From Micromonospora sediminimaris (GTDB lineage: Bacteria; Actinomycetota; Actinomycetes; Mycobacteriales; Micromonosporaceae), in contig FOLJ01000012.1 in assembly GCA_900112325.1 (NCBI GenBank), positions 124,001 through 188,000 on the forward strand: 64,000 bases of DNA, given 5' to 3'. The notes beneath the pieces were generated by a model. That model made no database searches, had not been told where the DNA came from, and worked only from the letters and a program-made list of their open reading frames with translations. The translations under genes and the position numbers were made by a program. Numbering within the stretch: the first letter of the stretch is position 1; each line of letters begins with the position of its first letter. This document shows positions 16,756 to 25,776 of this stretch, piece after piece.

Positions 16756-17344
16756 GCGGCCTCCAGTTCCGGCTGCGGCCGGTGAGCCCGAGAACTCGGT
16801 CGAGCAGCGGAGCGTCGGCGGGCTGGGTGATCGACGGCCCGAACAGGCCGGGGGTGCCGTCGCTGCTGGCCTGTCGGGACACCAGGCGATGGACCGTGTC
16901 GAGGGTCTGGTCATCGATGTCGTACGGCTGCCCGGTCGCGCTGGCGAGATCCCATCCGTGGACGACCAGTTCGTCCAGCGCGACGACGCCCATGATGTCG
17001 GCCGGCAGCCGCACCCCGCCGACCGCGGTCTCGCCCGTCCCGGCGGCCGGCTCGCGCCATGCGGCAACCAACTCGTCGAGCTGCACCGGCAGTCGGCCGC
17101 GCCACTGGGGGTCGAGCCTGTCGACGGAGGGGTCACCCGGACCGTTCGGCGCGGGATCCGGCCCCTTCTCGGCAGCCGTCCGGAACGCGAGCGTCAGCCC
17201 CATGAGATGGTCGAGCAGGTCGCCGACCGTCCAGCGGGCACACGGAGTGGCATTGGCAAGCTGGTCGTCGGTAACCCCGGGCAGCAGCACCTTCAGCGCG
17301 CGGGCTGCGGGCTCGAGATCCGGGCTGCCGTTACTGTCGATCAT
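16748..17344 (-). CDS. TIGR03086-type DinB-fold protein (maleylpyruvate isomerase-like)
   Basis: A 198-residue four-helix protein of the family related to mycothiol-dependent maleylpyruvate isomerase. It shows ATPCARWTVGDLLDHLMGLT near the N-terminus, and LDELVVHGWDLASATGQPYD later; the His residues of these segments are the likely metal ligands. ATG 17344 has AAGGAG upstream. Such proteins may use mycothiol, the main actinobacterial thiol, but the substrate is unknown. Convergent with the VOC remnant. Confidence 0.82.
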   Translation of the reverse strand: MIDSNGSPDLEPAARALKVLLPGVTDDQLANATPCARWTVGDLLDHLMGLTLAFRTAAEKGPDPAPNGPGDPSVDRLDPQWRGRLPVQLDELVAAWREPAAGTGETAVGGVRLPADIMGVVALDELVVHGWDLASATGQPYDIDDQTLDTVHRLVSRQASSDGTPGLFGPSITQPADAPLLDRVLGLTGRSRNWRPLT

Positions 17345-17418
17345 CTCTGCTCCTTCGTCCGCGAACACCTCCGCACGCTACGCTCCGGGACCGACAGACA
17401 TTCCGTGACGACGGTCGG

Positions 17419-18399
17419 TCACTGGGTGCCGGGAGCGGCGGCGCGCCACTGGATCGGAGTCACCCCGTGTTCCGCGCGGAAACGTTTGATGAAGTAGCTG
17501 ACGTCGGGGTAGCCGCTCCGGCGGCTGATCGTGGCCACGGTCAGGTTGGTGTCGGTGAGCAGCAGGCGGGCCTGTTGCATGCGGCGCTGCGCGATCCACT
17601 GCTGGACGGTCCGGCCGGTCTTACGGCGTACCACGGTGGTGAGATGTCCGGCGGTGAGCGCCAGTTCGGCGGCGACATCGGCGAGCGAGATGGGTTCCTG
17701 GTAGCGCCGCTCGATGACGTCGAAGACGGCCGCGAGCATCGGCTCGTCCGCCGAGCGCAGCTGGTCGGCGACGCCGGTCGGCAACCGGGCCGCGGCCACC
17801 AGCAGCAGGGTCAGGTGGGCGAGGGCGGCCTCCTGGTGCCCGTCACGCCGGGCGCGCAGCTCGGTGTCCAGTGCGGCGAAGCGCTCGACCCAGCCCGCCC
17901 GGTCGGACGGTGGGATGCGCAGCCGCTGTGCCCGGTCTGTGCCGTGGGCGAACGGGAGGAGCAAGGGGTGTGACCGCCACGACGAGTAGGCCCCCGACTT
18001 TCCGGGCCGCACCACGTCGGTCGGGAACCACACCGTCCATCCGTCGGTGACCGTCGTCTCGATCGGGTCGAGGAGGGAAACGACCTGCCCTGGCGCGATG
18101 ACGAACAGGTCCCCGTCGGTCACCGTCCACCTGCGGCTGTCGATCACCAGCCGGCCGTCGGCGCGGTGCGCGTAGAAGAGCACCAGGAAGTCGTGGGTGT
18201 GGGCACCGCTGGCGGCCGGGCCGGGGACCGGCGTGCCTTGTGGGACACGGGCCACAGCGATAGGGGCGAGGCCGGGCACCCGACCGAACCCGATGACCGG
18301 CACGCCCTGCCCGGTCACCCCGACGGCACGGGGGGCCGGAACCAAAATTCGTCGCATCCGGTCCACAGTTGCGCCATTGTCCACGGTGTCGTGCTCCAT
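17419..18399 (-). CDS. AraC-family transcriptional regulator
   Basis: A 326-residue regulator. An N-terminal cupin-like ligand domain (HTHDFLVLFYAHRADGRLVI, VTDGDLFVIAPGQVV) is joined to a C-terminal double HTH (EPISLADVAAELALTAGHLT, LTVATISRRSGYPDVSYFIK). The last part, FRAEHGVTPIQWR, is the standard AraC ending. Start ATG 18399 lacks a clear ribosome site; ATG 18357 is an alternative. It is divergent from a methyltransferase gene 45 nt away, which it may control. Confidence 0.9.
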   Translation of the reverse strand: MEHDTVDNGATVDRMRRILVPAPRAVGVTGQGVPVIGFGRVPGLAPIAVARVPQGTPVPGPAASGAHTHDFLVLFYAHRADGRLVIDSRRWTVTDGDLFVIAPGQVVSLLDPIETTVTDGWTVWFPTDVVRPGKSGAYSSWRSHPLLLPFAHGTDRAQRLRIPPSDRAGWVERFAALDTELRARRDGHQEAALAHLTLLLVAAARLPTGVADQLRSADEPMLAAVFDVIERRYQEPISLADVAAELALTAGHLTTVVRRKTGRTVQQWIAQRRMQQARLLLTDTNLTVATISRRSGYPDVSYFIKRFRAEHGVTPIQWRAAAPGTQ

Positions 18400-18444
18400 G
18401 ACGCTGAGAGTACGACCGAACTTCATCTGATATCGGAGCGTCAC

Positions 18445-19095
18445 ATGACCGGACAGTCCCACCACACCGACGCGCAGCAGTACCTGCCCGGCATGGGCAA
18501 GCACTGGCTGCTCCCGCTCTACGATCCGTTCTCCCGCCTCGCCGGGGTCGGGCGTATCCACGGGCAGCTGATGGACCGGGCGAACCTCCGGTCCGGTCAG
18601 CGGATCCTGGAGATCGGCTGTGGTACCGGCAACCTGCTGACCGCGCTCGGGCGTCGGGTACCGGACATCGACGCGCTGGGCATCGACCCGGACCCGGCCG
18701 CGCTACGCCGTGCCCGCCGCAAGGCCGCCCGGCACGGGCTGCCGATCCGGTACGAGCAGGCGTTCGCCGGCGCGCTGCCGCTGCCCGACGACAGCGTCGA
18801 CCGGGTGCTGTCCGCGTTCATGCTGCACCACCTGGACGACGACGAACGCGCCCGGGCGCTGCGGGAGGTCAGGCGGGTGCTGCGGCGCGGCGGTGAACTG
18901 CACCTGCTCGACATCGACGGCACACCGTCGGGCCGACGTGGCGGAAAGGCGCACCGCATCGCCCGGGTGGCCGCCAGCCTCCCCGAGCGGGTGCTGGCCG
19001 CGCTGGGCGACGCCGGCCTGACCGGCGTCGCGAGCAACGGCGGGGGTAAGGCGTGGTTCGGCCGCTTCGCCTGCTACCGCGCCGAGGCACCCTGA
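18445..19095 (+). CDS. Class I SAM-dependent methyltransferase
   Basis: A 216-residue protein with the SAM-binding motif ILEIGCGTGNLLTALG, acidic motif LGIDPDPAALRRA, and LSAFMLHHLDDDERARAL with the usual post-motif for small-molecule methyltransferases. It starts at ATG 18445 after CGGAG. The divergent AraC gene is the likely regulator. No substrate hint is visible in the context. Confidence 0.88.
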   Translation: MTGQSHHTDAQQYLPGMGKHWLLPLYDPFSRLAGVGRIHGQLMDRANLRSGQRILEIGCGTGNLLTALGRRVPDIDALGIDPDPAALRRARRKAARHGLPIRYEQAFAGALPLPDDSVDRVLSAFMLHHLDDDERARALREVRRVLRRGGELHLLDIDGTPSGRRGGKAHRIARVAASLPERVLAALGDAGLTGVASNGGGKAWFGRFACYRAEAP

Positions 19096-19144
19096 GGCCA
19101 ACGACACCGGCCGTCGCCGCAGCTCGGCGTCGCCGAGGTCCGGC

Positions 19145-21202
19145 TCAGTGCAGGGGCCGGCCGTGCGCGTCGGGAACGCCGGACTTGCGGTGGAAGTAGG
19201 CGTTGATCTGGTCACGCCACTCCCGCGCGCAGCGCAACTGCTCGTCGAGGCGCTCGGTCACTCGGGCGTGCACCGCCGCGTCCACCAGGCCGACCAGCGA
19301 CTTCCACCGCAGGCAGGCCGCCTCCACCTCGGTCACCCCGTCGAAGTGGGTGTCGTAGATGTGCTGGATGACGGTGCGACCGCTGTGCAGCACGTGCTCG
19401 TACGGCACGTGGTGGAAGAAGAGCAGCACCTCGTCGGGGCAGGTCTCCGGAGATTCGTACACCCGGGACCAGGGCCGCGGGTACTGGCCGGTGAAGCCGG
19501 TGCCGGTGGCCCGGCTACGGTCCACGCCCACGCCGTCGCGATCGGCGAAATGGTACGTACCCCACCGGCTGTACTCGTAGCCGTCGACATCGGGGCCGTA
19601 GTGCAGACCCGGCCGCACCATGAATCCCACGCCCAGCGGGGCGGTGTAGCGCTCGTAGGTGCGCCACGAGTCGTCCATGATCTCGTGCAGGGTGCGGCGG
19701 AGCAGGTCCGGGTCGGCGCTGGTGTCCGGGTGGAAGGTCAGCTCGATCCACTCGTCGAGCAGCTCCGCCGGTCGCAGCCGCGGATCCCAGGCCAGCCGGC
19801 CGAACGCGTACAGGTTGGCCTGGGCCAGCGGATGCCCGGTCCAGAACGGGTCGTCGCCCACGTTGGAGACGGCGACCAGGCCGCCACCGCCGGCGGCCAC
19901 ACCGGCGACGGTGTCTCCGTCGTCGCCCCAGCCGAACCGCAGCACCTCGCTCCACCAGGGAGCCAGATAGCACACGTGCCGCTGCTGGCCGGTGTACTCC
20001 TGCGTCACCTGGAACTCCACCGCCATCCGGGTGCCGGGCATCGCCGTGATCACCGGGGAGACGGGTTCCCGGGTCTGGAAATCCATCGGGCCGTGCTTGA
20101 CCTGCACGATGACGTTGTCCCGAAAGCGGCCGTCGAGCGGGGCGAAGTGGTCGAACGCCGCCCGGGCCCGGTCGGTGGTGCGGTCGCGCCAGTCCTGCCG
20201 GTGGTTGTAGACGAAGGCCCGCCAATGCACCACGCCGCCGTGCGGAGCCAACGCGTCGGCGAGCAGGTTCGCCCCGTCGGCGTGGTCACGGCCGTAGCTG
20301 AACGGGCCCGGTTGGCCCTCCGAGTCGGCCTTGACCACATAGCCGCCGAAGTCGGGGATGCGGGCGTACACCGCCCGGGTGGTCTCCGCCCACCAGGCCC
20401 GCACCGCGTCGTCGAGGGGATCCGCGGTGGGCAGGCCGGCGAGGACGACCGGCGCGGCGAAGGTGACCGACAGGTGCACCCGGATGCCGTACGGGCGAAA
20501 CTCGTCGGCGAGTTCGGCGACGTCGTCGAGCCGCTCGGTGAGCAGCCGCGCCTCGGTGGCGTGGACGTTTACGTTGTTCACCGTCACCGCGTTGATCCCC
20601 ACGGCGGCCAGCAGGCGCGCGTACGCCCGCACCCGCCCGCGGTCCCGCCGGGGCTGGCCGGCCTGCCAGAAGATCGAGCCGCCGGCGTAGCCGCGTTCCA
20701 CCTGCCCCATCACCGGGTGCACGTCGACGTTGTCCCAGTGGTCGAGCATGCGACGGCGCATCGCGGGACGGTACGGCTGGGCCGCGTACGGTGCGCCGAA
20801 TGCCGTTTCACCGAGGCGGGTCAGGTGGAACAGCCCGTAGAGCAGCCCGGCCGGCTGGTCGGCGAGCAGCACCGTGACCTCGCCGTGGCGGGCCAGGGCG
20901 TAGCCTTCCGCGCCGAGCGGCCCACCGGCTGCCGTTTCCAGGTCGGCCAGGGCGGCGTCGAGCTCGGCGGGTCCACCGTCGCCGACGGCCGGGACCAGGG
21001 CGAGCACCAGGCTCGGCGGCGGCCCCTCCGCCTTCCGCCGGACGCTGCCGCCGTGCTCGGCGCAGGCCCGCTCGACCTCGGCGACGACCGTGTCGATGAG
21101 CCCTGCGGCACCGACTACGAGACAGTGCCGGGAGCCGATGGCGCGGAACGCCTCGGGCGGCAACCAGGCGGGGTGGACGTCGGTCGGGGCGGGGGCGGTC
21201 AT
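19145..21202 (-). CDS. GH67 alpha-glucuronidase
   Basis: Removes (4-O-methyl)glucuronic acid from the non-reducing end of aldouronic acids made by GH10 xylanase. It has 685 residues and no signal peptide, so is intracellular. Catalytic residues match the family in order and spacing: acid Glu295 in VKADSEGQPGPF, Asp374 in KHGPMDFQTREP and Glu402 in FQVTQEY (Asp to Glu 28 residues, as in characterised enzymes). It is separate from the main xylan operon but shares its logic. The ATG at 21202 sits where transcription probably begins, so the mRNA may be leaderless. Confidence 0.95.
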   Translation of the reverse strand: MTAPAPTDVHPAWLPPEAFRAIGSRHCLVVGAAGLIDTVVAEVERACAEHGGSVRRKAEGPPPSLVLALVPAVGDGGPAELDAALADLETAAGGPLGAEGYALARHGEVTVLLADQPAGLLYGLFHLTRLGETAFGAPYAAQPYRPAMRRRMLDHWDNVDVHPVMGQVERGYAGGSIFWQAGQPRRDRGRVRAYARLLAAVGINAVTVNNVNVHATEARLLTERLDDVAELADEFRPYGIRVHLSVTFAAPVVLAGLPTADPLDDAVRAWWAETTRAVYARIPDFGGYVVKADSEGQPGPFSYGRDHADGANLLADALAPHGGVVHWRAFVYNHRQDWRDRTTDRARAAFDHFAPLDGRFRDNVIVQVKHGPMDFQTREPVSPVITAMPGTRMAVEFQVTQEYTGQQRHVCYLAPWWSEVLRFGWGDDGDTVAGVAAGGGGLVAVSNVGDDPFWTGHPLAQANLYAFGRLAWDPRLRPAELLDEWIELTFHPDTSADPDLLRRTLHEIMDDSWRTYERYTAPLGVGFMVRPGLHYGPDVDGYEYSRWGTYHFADRDGVGVDRSRATGTGFTGQYPRPWSRVYESPETCPDEVLLFFHHVPYEHVLHSGRTVIQHIYDTHFDGVTEVEAACLRWKSLVGLVDAAVHARVTERLDEQLRCAREWRDQINAYFHRKSGVPDAHGRPLH

Positions 21203-21209
21203 TGCGCAG

Positions 21210-21237
21210 ATCGTAACGATCCCACCAAACACGTCAA
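21210..21237 (-). promoter_or_regulatory. Leaderless-type promoter of the alpha-glucuronidase gene
   Basis: On the minus strand, TTGACG (21237-21232) and TACGAT (21215-21210) are separated by 16 nt. The ATG begins 8 nt past the -10 box, about where RNA synthesis should start, and no ribosome site is present. Leaderless mRNAs are common in actinobacteria. Confidence 0.65.
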
Positions 21238-21240
21238 GAT

Positions 21241-21257
21241 ACTTCCGGAAGTTCCGG
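21241..21257. promoter_or_regulatory. Palindromic operator candidate upstream of alpha-glucuronidase
   Basis: ACTTCCGGAAGT (21241-21252) is a perfect 12-bp palindrome, and CCGGAAGTTCCGG (21245-21257) is a second overlapping one with an odd centre. They lie 4 nt upstream of the -35 box. The sequence differs from the CGAAA-n-TTTCG operators, so a different regulator is likely. Confidence 0.5.
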
Positions 21258-21260
21258 TCA

Positions 21261-21293
21261 CCGGTGGGCCCGCCGCACGAGCGTGCCCACCGG
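21261..21293 (-). terminator. Hairpin after the AraC/GyrI gene
   Basis: CCGGTGGGC and GCCCACCGG pair with a 15-nt loop, 29 nt beyond the stop of the minus-strand regulator gene and just upstream of the alpha-glucuronidase promoter. It would separate the two transcription units. Confidence 0.5.
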
Positions 21294-21321
21294 CTTCTAC
21301 CAGGACGCTGACGCCGTACCG

Positions 21322-22191
21322 TCAGCCTGGTTCGACGGGCAGCCACAGCTCACAGGTGGCGGTGCTGAAATCGGCCGCACGATCGAGGATCGCGACGATC
21401 GACGGGCCTGGACGCAGCCGCCAAGGGTTCGACGGGAACCATTCGGACGCGGTCGCGGCCCAGGTCTGTTGCAGTTGCTGCGGGTACGGTCCGGCGGTGC
21501 GGAAGACCGCCCACGTCCCGGCCGGCGCCTCGATGCGGTCGAGGTCGTCAGGGACCGGGGTGTCGCGGCCGACGGCGACCCCGTGCAGGTAGGTCAGCTC
21601 GGTGCCCTCGACGGCGTCGGGATCGACGTCGTCGGTGACCTGGAGCAGACCACCGGGCTCGGTGCCGCCGAGTTCCTTGAGCCGCTGGTGCTCCTCGGCC
21701 GGCAGCGCGGCGACGTGCCGCTGGATGTGCGGGTTGACGCCGTGGTGGATGAGCGGAACCCGGGTGGCGTGTCCGATGAGCCGGAACGCGGGTCGGTCGA
21801 CGATACGGGTGTCCACGGGGACGCTCCCTTCGACGGTCAGGCGGAACCTGAGCTGTGGTTGGCTACGCAGGGGGCCTCCGTCGCGGCGTACCTCACCAGG
21901 GCCGACGCCGTGGACGGCCCGGAACGCCCGACCGAACGCCTCCGTGGAGCCGTACCCGTACCGCACCGCGATGCGGAGCAGGTCGTCCTCGCCGCGGACG
22001 ACATCGGCGGCGGCGACGCTCATGCGCCGCCGGCGCACGTACTCCGACAGCGGCATGCCGGCCAGCGACGAGAACATCCGGCGCAGGTGGTACTCGGTCG
22101 TGCCGAGTGCCCGGGCTGCCCCGGTGACGTCGAATTCCTCGGTGAGGTGCTCCTCGACGAGGTCGACGAGCCGGTTGAGTGCCGAGATCAT
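21322..22191 (-). CDS. AraC-family regulator with GyrI-like effector domain
   Basis: A 289-residue regulator with the HTH region first (VEEHLTEEFDVTGAARALG, TEYHLRRMFSSLAGMPLSEY, IAVRYGYGSTEAFGRAFRAV), then a GyrI/SOUL-like ligand-binding domain (VDRPAFRLIGHATRVPLIHH, EAPAGTWAVFRTAGPYPQQL). This Rob/BmrR-like layout usually senses small, often hydrophobic molecules. ATG 22191 follows GGAGG directly; upstream in-frame Met codons are not supported. No obvious target gene beside it. Confidence 0.9.
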   Translation of the reverse strand: MISALNRLVDLVEEHLTEEFDVTGAARALGTTEYHLRRMFSSLAGMPLSEYVRRRRMSVAAADVVRGEDDLLRIAVRYGYGSTEAFGRAFRAVHGVGPGEVRRDGGPLRSQPQLRFRLTVEGSVPVDTRIVDRPAFRLIGHATRVPLIHHGVNPHIQRHVAALPAEEHQRLKELGGTEPGGLLQVTDDVDPDAVEGTELTYLHGVAVGRDTPVPDDLDRIEAPAGTWAVFRTAGPYPQQLQQTWAATASEWFPSNPWRLRPGPSIVAILDRAADFSTATCELWLPVEPG

Positions 22192-22355
22192 GAGGCCTCC
22201 TTCCGCCGTCAAGACTGGCCGGCGCGCCCCGCGTCGCGCCCGATCATCCTGGCCCGATCCGATCATCCGGGAGCCGACGGCTGCACCGGACGCGTTCGTT
22301 TGGGACGCCGGTGGGCGGGTAGACGCCGGATCCGCGGCGAAAGGGGTACGGCGAG

Positions 22356-22760
22356 GTGGACGACGAGCAGTTCATCGACTCCGTGGCGAAGCGCACCGGG
22401 ACCTCGGCCGAGCAGGCGACCGCCATCGCCCGAGCCACGCTGACCACGCTGGCGGAGCGGATCGACGGCGGCGAGGCGCGCGATCTCGCCGGCCACCTGC
22501 CGGAGGGGCTGCGGGCGTACGCGTTCGGCCCGCATGAGGACGCCGAACGCTTCGGCCTCGACGTGTTCGTGCAGCGGGTCGGTGGGCGGGCGGACGTCGA
22601 CCCCGACCTGGCGACCGCCGGCATCCGCGCGGTCCTCGACACCATCCGCGAGGCCGTGGAAGCCGGTCAGTACGACGATGTCATCGCGTTCCTGCCCGCG
22701 GAGTTCTGGCAGGTGGCGAACCCGGCCCCGCGGTACGACGCACACCGCGACCGGGGCTGA
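22356..22760 (+). CDS. DUF2267 family protein
   Basis: A 134-residue soluble helical protein beginning MDDEQFIDSVAKRTGTSAEQ, with ATLTTLAERIDGGEARDLAG and LPAEFWQV near the end, the standard markers of DUF2267. The function of this family is not established; members often lie near stress genes. GTG start with AAAGGGG upstream. Convergent with the roadblock gene, 15 nt apart. Confidence 0.85.
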   Translation: MDDEQFIDSVAKRTGTSAEQATAIARATLTTLAERIDGGEARDLAGHLPEGLRAYAFGPHEDAERFGLDVFVQRVGGRADVDPDLATAGIRAVLDTIREAVEAGQYDDVIAFLPAEFWQVANPAPRYDAHRDRG

Positions 22761-22775
22761 CCGCGGCGCCGGACG

Positions 22776-23198
22776 TCACCGGAGCGCGACGCGTTCCACC
22801 ACCGGCTCCAGGTACACCGGAAGGTGGTCGCCGGCCTGGGCGACGAACATGGCCACCTCGTACGCCATGTCGCCGACCTCCGCGTCGCCGTCGATCCCGA
22901 CGGCGAGGACGGCGCCGTTGCCGGTGGTGGCGTGGAACAGGAACGCCCGGGACATCTGCACCACCACCTGGTGCAGTTCGCCGTCTCCGCAGACCCGTGC
23001 GGCGGCCAGGCCCAGCGCCTGCAGACCACAGACCATGCTGGACAGTTGGCTGGCGAGTTCGTCGTCGATGCCCCGCGAGGCGCCCAGCAGGAGGCCGTCC
23101 GGGGAGAGCACCACCGCGAACTGGGCACCCGGCACACGGTCGACGATGTTGTCGAGCGCGCGGCCGAGGTTGTCGGCGGTGGCCACCGCAGTAGTCAT
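22776..23198 (-). CDS. Roadblock/LC7-domain protein
   Basis: A 140-residue protein of the MglB/roadblock type: FAVVLSPDGLLLGASRGIDD, ASQLSSMVCGLQALGLAAAR, VVQMSRAFLFHATTGNGAVL. In bacteria such proteins often partner small Ras-like GTPases; no small GTPase is adjacent here. Instead it is 49 nt downstream of the LuxR-type gene on the same strand and probably in one operon with it and the Hsp70-like gene, opposite two dynamin-like GTPases. Whether it acts on those GTPases is a hypothesis. Confidence 0.88.
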   Translation of the reverse strand: MTTAVATADNLGRALDNIVDRVPGAQFAVVLSPDGLLLGASRGIDDELASQLSSMVCGLQALGLAAARVCGDGELHQVVVQMSRAFLFHATTGNGAVLAVGIDGDAEVGDMAYEVAMFVAQAGDHLPVYLEPVVERVALR

Positions 23199-23247
23199 GG
23201 CAGATCCTCTCGTTGGCGGAGCCGGCGGATGAGGGCCGGTCCGAGGC

Positions 23248-25776
23248 TCAGTTCGTGGCCCGTCGGGGCCACGGCTGTCCGTTCGTGGTGTACGACGGGT
23301 CAGCCAGGATGGTTCGAAGCAGGGCCAACAGGTCGGTGCGGTTGGCGCAGTTGAGCCGCGAGCGCATCCGGGCCACGTGGTGCTCCACAGTCTTGGCGGA
23401 GATGAACAACCGATCCCCGATCTCCCGATAGGTGAGACCGGCGACGACGAGTTCGGCCACTTCCCGCTCCCGGTCGCTGAGCCGGGGCGAGACGGTGCCG
23501 GCCGCCGGCTTGCGGTCCTCGGCGGCGGACCGGCCCTGAAGCGCCCGTGCGCAGTCCAGCAACGCCGTCATCGCCCGCCGGTCGGCGGTGCGGATGGCGG
23601 CCTGCCCGGCCAGCCGGGCACCGTCCCAGCAGAGGCCGGTGTCGTGCAGGCCCCGGGCGGCAGCCTCCACCCGGACCGGATCGACGGTGCCGCGCAGCAC
23701 CTCCAGCCAGCACTCGGCCGCGGCGGCCACCACGGCGGCGTACCGGCTGTGGCCGGCGGCGGCGAGCAGGGCGCTGACGTGCTCGTCGGCGGCGACCGGG
23801 TCGTCGGTGAGGATCGCCGCATGCAGCCCGCTCCAGTGCAGCGGCGTACGCCACAGCGGCGGATCGGCCAGGCGGCCGAGCAACTCGTGGGCGGCCCGCA
23901 GGTAGGGCTGGAGGCGACCCAGGTCGCCCAGGCGGGCACCGGCGATGGCCAGCTCGCCCAGCGGCAGCAGCGTGAACAGGTCGACCGGATGGCGGACCAC
24001 CGCCTCCAGCGCGGGCACCCAGCCACGCTGCAACGCGCCGAGGTCGCTCGCGCGCCGGGCGATGCCCATGGTCAACCCGGCGGCGAAGAGCAGGTCGCGG
24101 GACTCCAGCCCGACACCGGTGGTCGCCTCGGCGAGTTGCTCACCGGCGGCGGCGATCCGCCCCCGCGCCATCAGGATCCAGGCTCGCAACAGCCGGTGCC
24201 GGCCGGTCAGCAGCGGCCCGCCGATGCCGCTGGCCAGAGCCCGGTCGAGGACCCGCTCGGCGATGTCCAGCTCACCACAGTGCACGGCGGTCAGCGCCGC
24301 CAGCGCGGCGGGGCTGTCCGGCAGCAGCACCGCCCGCCCGTCGGGTTCGAGCAGGGCCGCCGCCTGCACGAGGGTGGACAGGGCTGCCGACGGGGTGCCG
24401 TGGACACTTTCGCGTACCCCGTCGGCCATCAGCCGGGCGGCACCGGCCTGCAACGTCGGCGGGCTGTCCGGGACCGGCTCGGGATGGTCGGTGGAACGGG
24501 CGGTGGCGAGCGCGCCGACCGTGGCGAAAGCGTGCGCGCTGACCCCACCGGACCAGCGGTACAGCTCCACGCTGCGGTCGGTCTGTCCGCGATGGGCCAA
24601 TGCGGTGGCGGCGACGAGAGCAGCCTCCGCCCGCTGGTCCGGCGGCGCGGTGGTGAGCAGCCGGTCGGCCAGTCGCAGCGCGAGGTCGAGGTCACCGGCG
24701 AGGGCGGCGGCGACCGCTTGCCGGACGCCGGTGGGGCGGCCGGCGGCGCCCGCCGCGGCGAACAGGTGCGCCGCCAGCGCCGGCTCGCCACCGAGGGCCT
24801 CCTCCGCCGCCGCCTCCAGGGTGGCGGCCGGGCAGTCACCGGCGACACCGGCCGCCAGCAGCGAGCGCACCAGCGGCAACACCGGTGCGCCACGGCTGAG
24901 CGCGAGTTCGCTGAGCAGATGCCAGACGGCGGTACGGTCGGCGGCCGGGCTCAGCGCCGTCACCGCCCGCCGGACCAGCGGGGTGGGTCGGCCGTCGGCG
25001 CCGAGCAGCCCGGCGGCGCGGGCTTCGGCGACGAGGTCGTCGATCTCCGCCGGTCCGCGGTTCAACAGTGGGCGCAGCGCCTCTGCCGGCAGCGGAACGC
25101 CGGCGGCCAACGCGATCAGCAGCCGTCGCACGTCGGAGGAGAGGTGGTCCAGGTCGGGACCGAGGTGCAGGACCACCTGGCGAGGCGGTTCGGTCGGAAC
25201 GCCGGTGGCCGTCTCCTGCTCGCGCAGCCCGTCGACAAGCCATCCCACGTGCCGAGGCACCCCGCCGGTCTGGCTGTGCACGAAGTCGACCAGGTCCGGG
25301 CGGCGGCCGAGGCGGGGCACGGCGGCGAGGTACGCGGCGGTGCGCGCCCGGGTGAACGGGGTGAGCAGCAGTTGGCGGCCCTCCCGACGCAGCGTGTCGG
25401 TCAGCTCGACCAGCGCTGCCGGCCGGGGCCACGGTCGGTAGCTGATCGCGATGCGGTGCCGGCGGTCGGACACCAGCCGCCGCAGCGTACCCAGCCGGGC
25501 CTCGTCGAGCAGGTGCGCATCGTCGATCAGCAGCACCGCGTCGGGGACGTACGCGTCGTCGGTGGCCGGCACCTCGGTGTGGACGGTGACGCCGGCCCGG
25601 GCGTACCGACCGGCCAGCTCCTGAAGGTAGGTGGTGCGGCCGTGGCCGCCCGGTCCGGTCACCCCGAGAGCGAGCGGCGCGGCCGGGTCCGCGGTGATCG
25701 CGTCGAGCAGGTCGGTGGGTTCGGCGTCGAGGACCAGCGGGCTGTCCGCCACGGCGCTCGTCATCATGGCGGTCAT
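23248..25776 (-). CDS. LuxR-type regulator with AAA-like ATPase region (IniR-like)
   Basis: An 842-residue regulator. The N-terminal P-loop-like segment is GVTGPGGHGRTTYLQ, with Arg47 where the Walker A Lys should be; VLLIDDAHLLDE is the Walker B stretch. A long helical-repeat middle follows, and the C-terminal LuxR HTH is LSDREREVAELVVAGLTYRE then RLFISAKTVEHHVARMRSRL. It overlaps the Hsp70-like gene by 4 nt. Position beside IniB/dynamin-like genes parallels the regulator gene next to iniBAC in mycobacteria, so it likely controls this locus. ATP binding is doubtful. Confidence 0.85.
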   Translation of the reverse strand: MTAMMTSAVADSPLVLDAEPTDLLDAITADPAAPLALGVTGPGGHGRTTYLQELAGRYARAGVTVHTEVPATDDAYVPDAVLLIDDAHLLDEARLGTLRRLVSDRRHRIAISYRPWPRPAALVELTDTLRREGRQLLLTPFTRARTAAYLAAVPRLGRRPDLVDFVHSQTGGVPRHVGWLVDGLREQETATGVPTEPPRQVVLHLGPDLDHLSSDVRRLLIALAAGVPLPAEALRPLLNRGPAEIDDLVAEARAAGLLGADGRPTPLVRRAVTALSPAADRTAVWHLLSELALSRGAPVLPLVRSLLAAGVAGDCPAATLEAAAEEALGGEPALAAHLFAAAGAAGRPTGVRQAVAAALAGDLDLALRLADRLLTTAPPDQRAEAALVAATALAHRGQTDRSVELYRWSGGVSAHAFATVGALATARSTDHPEPVPDSPPTLQAGAARLMADGVRESVHGTPSAALSTLVQAAALLEPDGRAVLLPDSPAALAALTAVHCGELDIAERVLDRALASGIGGPLLTGRHRLLRAWILMARGRIAAAGEQLAEATTGVGLESRDLLFAAGLTMGIARRASDLGALQRGWVPALEAVVRHPVDLFTLLPLGELAIAGARLGDLGRLQPYLRAAHELLGRLADPPLWRTPLHWSGLHAAILTDDPVAADEHVSALLAAAGHSRYAAVVAAAAECWLEVLRGTVDPVRVEAAARGLHDTGLCWDGARLAGQAAIRTADRRAMTALLDCARALQGRSAAEDRKPAAGTVSPRLSDREREVAELVVAGLTYREIGDRLFISAKTVEHHVARMRSRLNCANRTDLLALLRTILADPSYTTNGQPWPRRATN

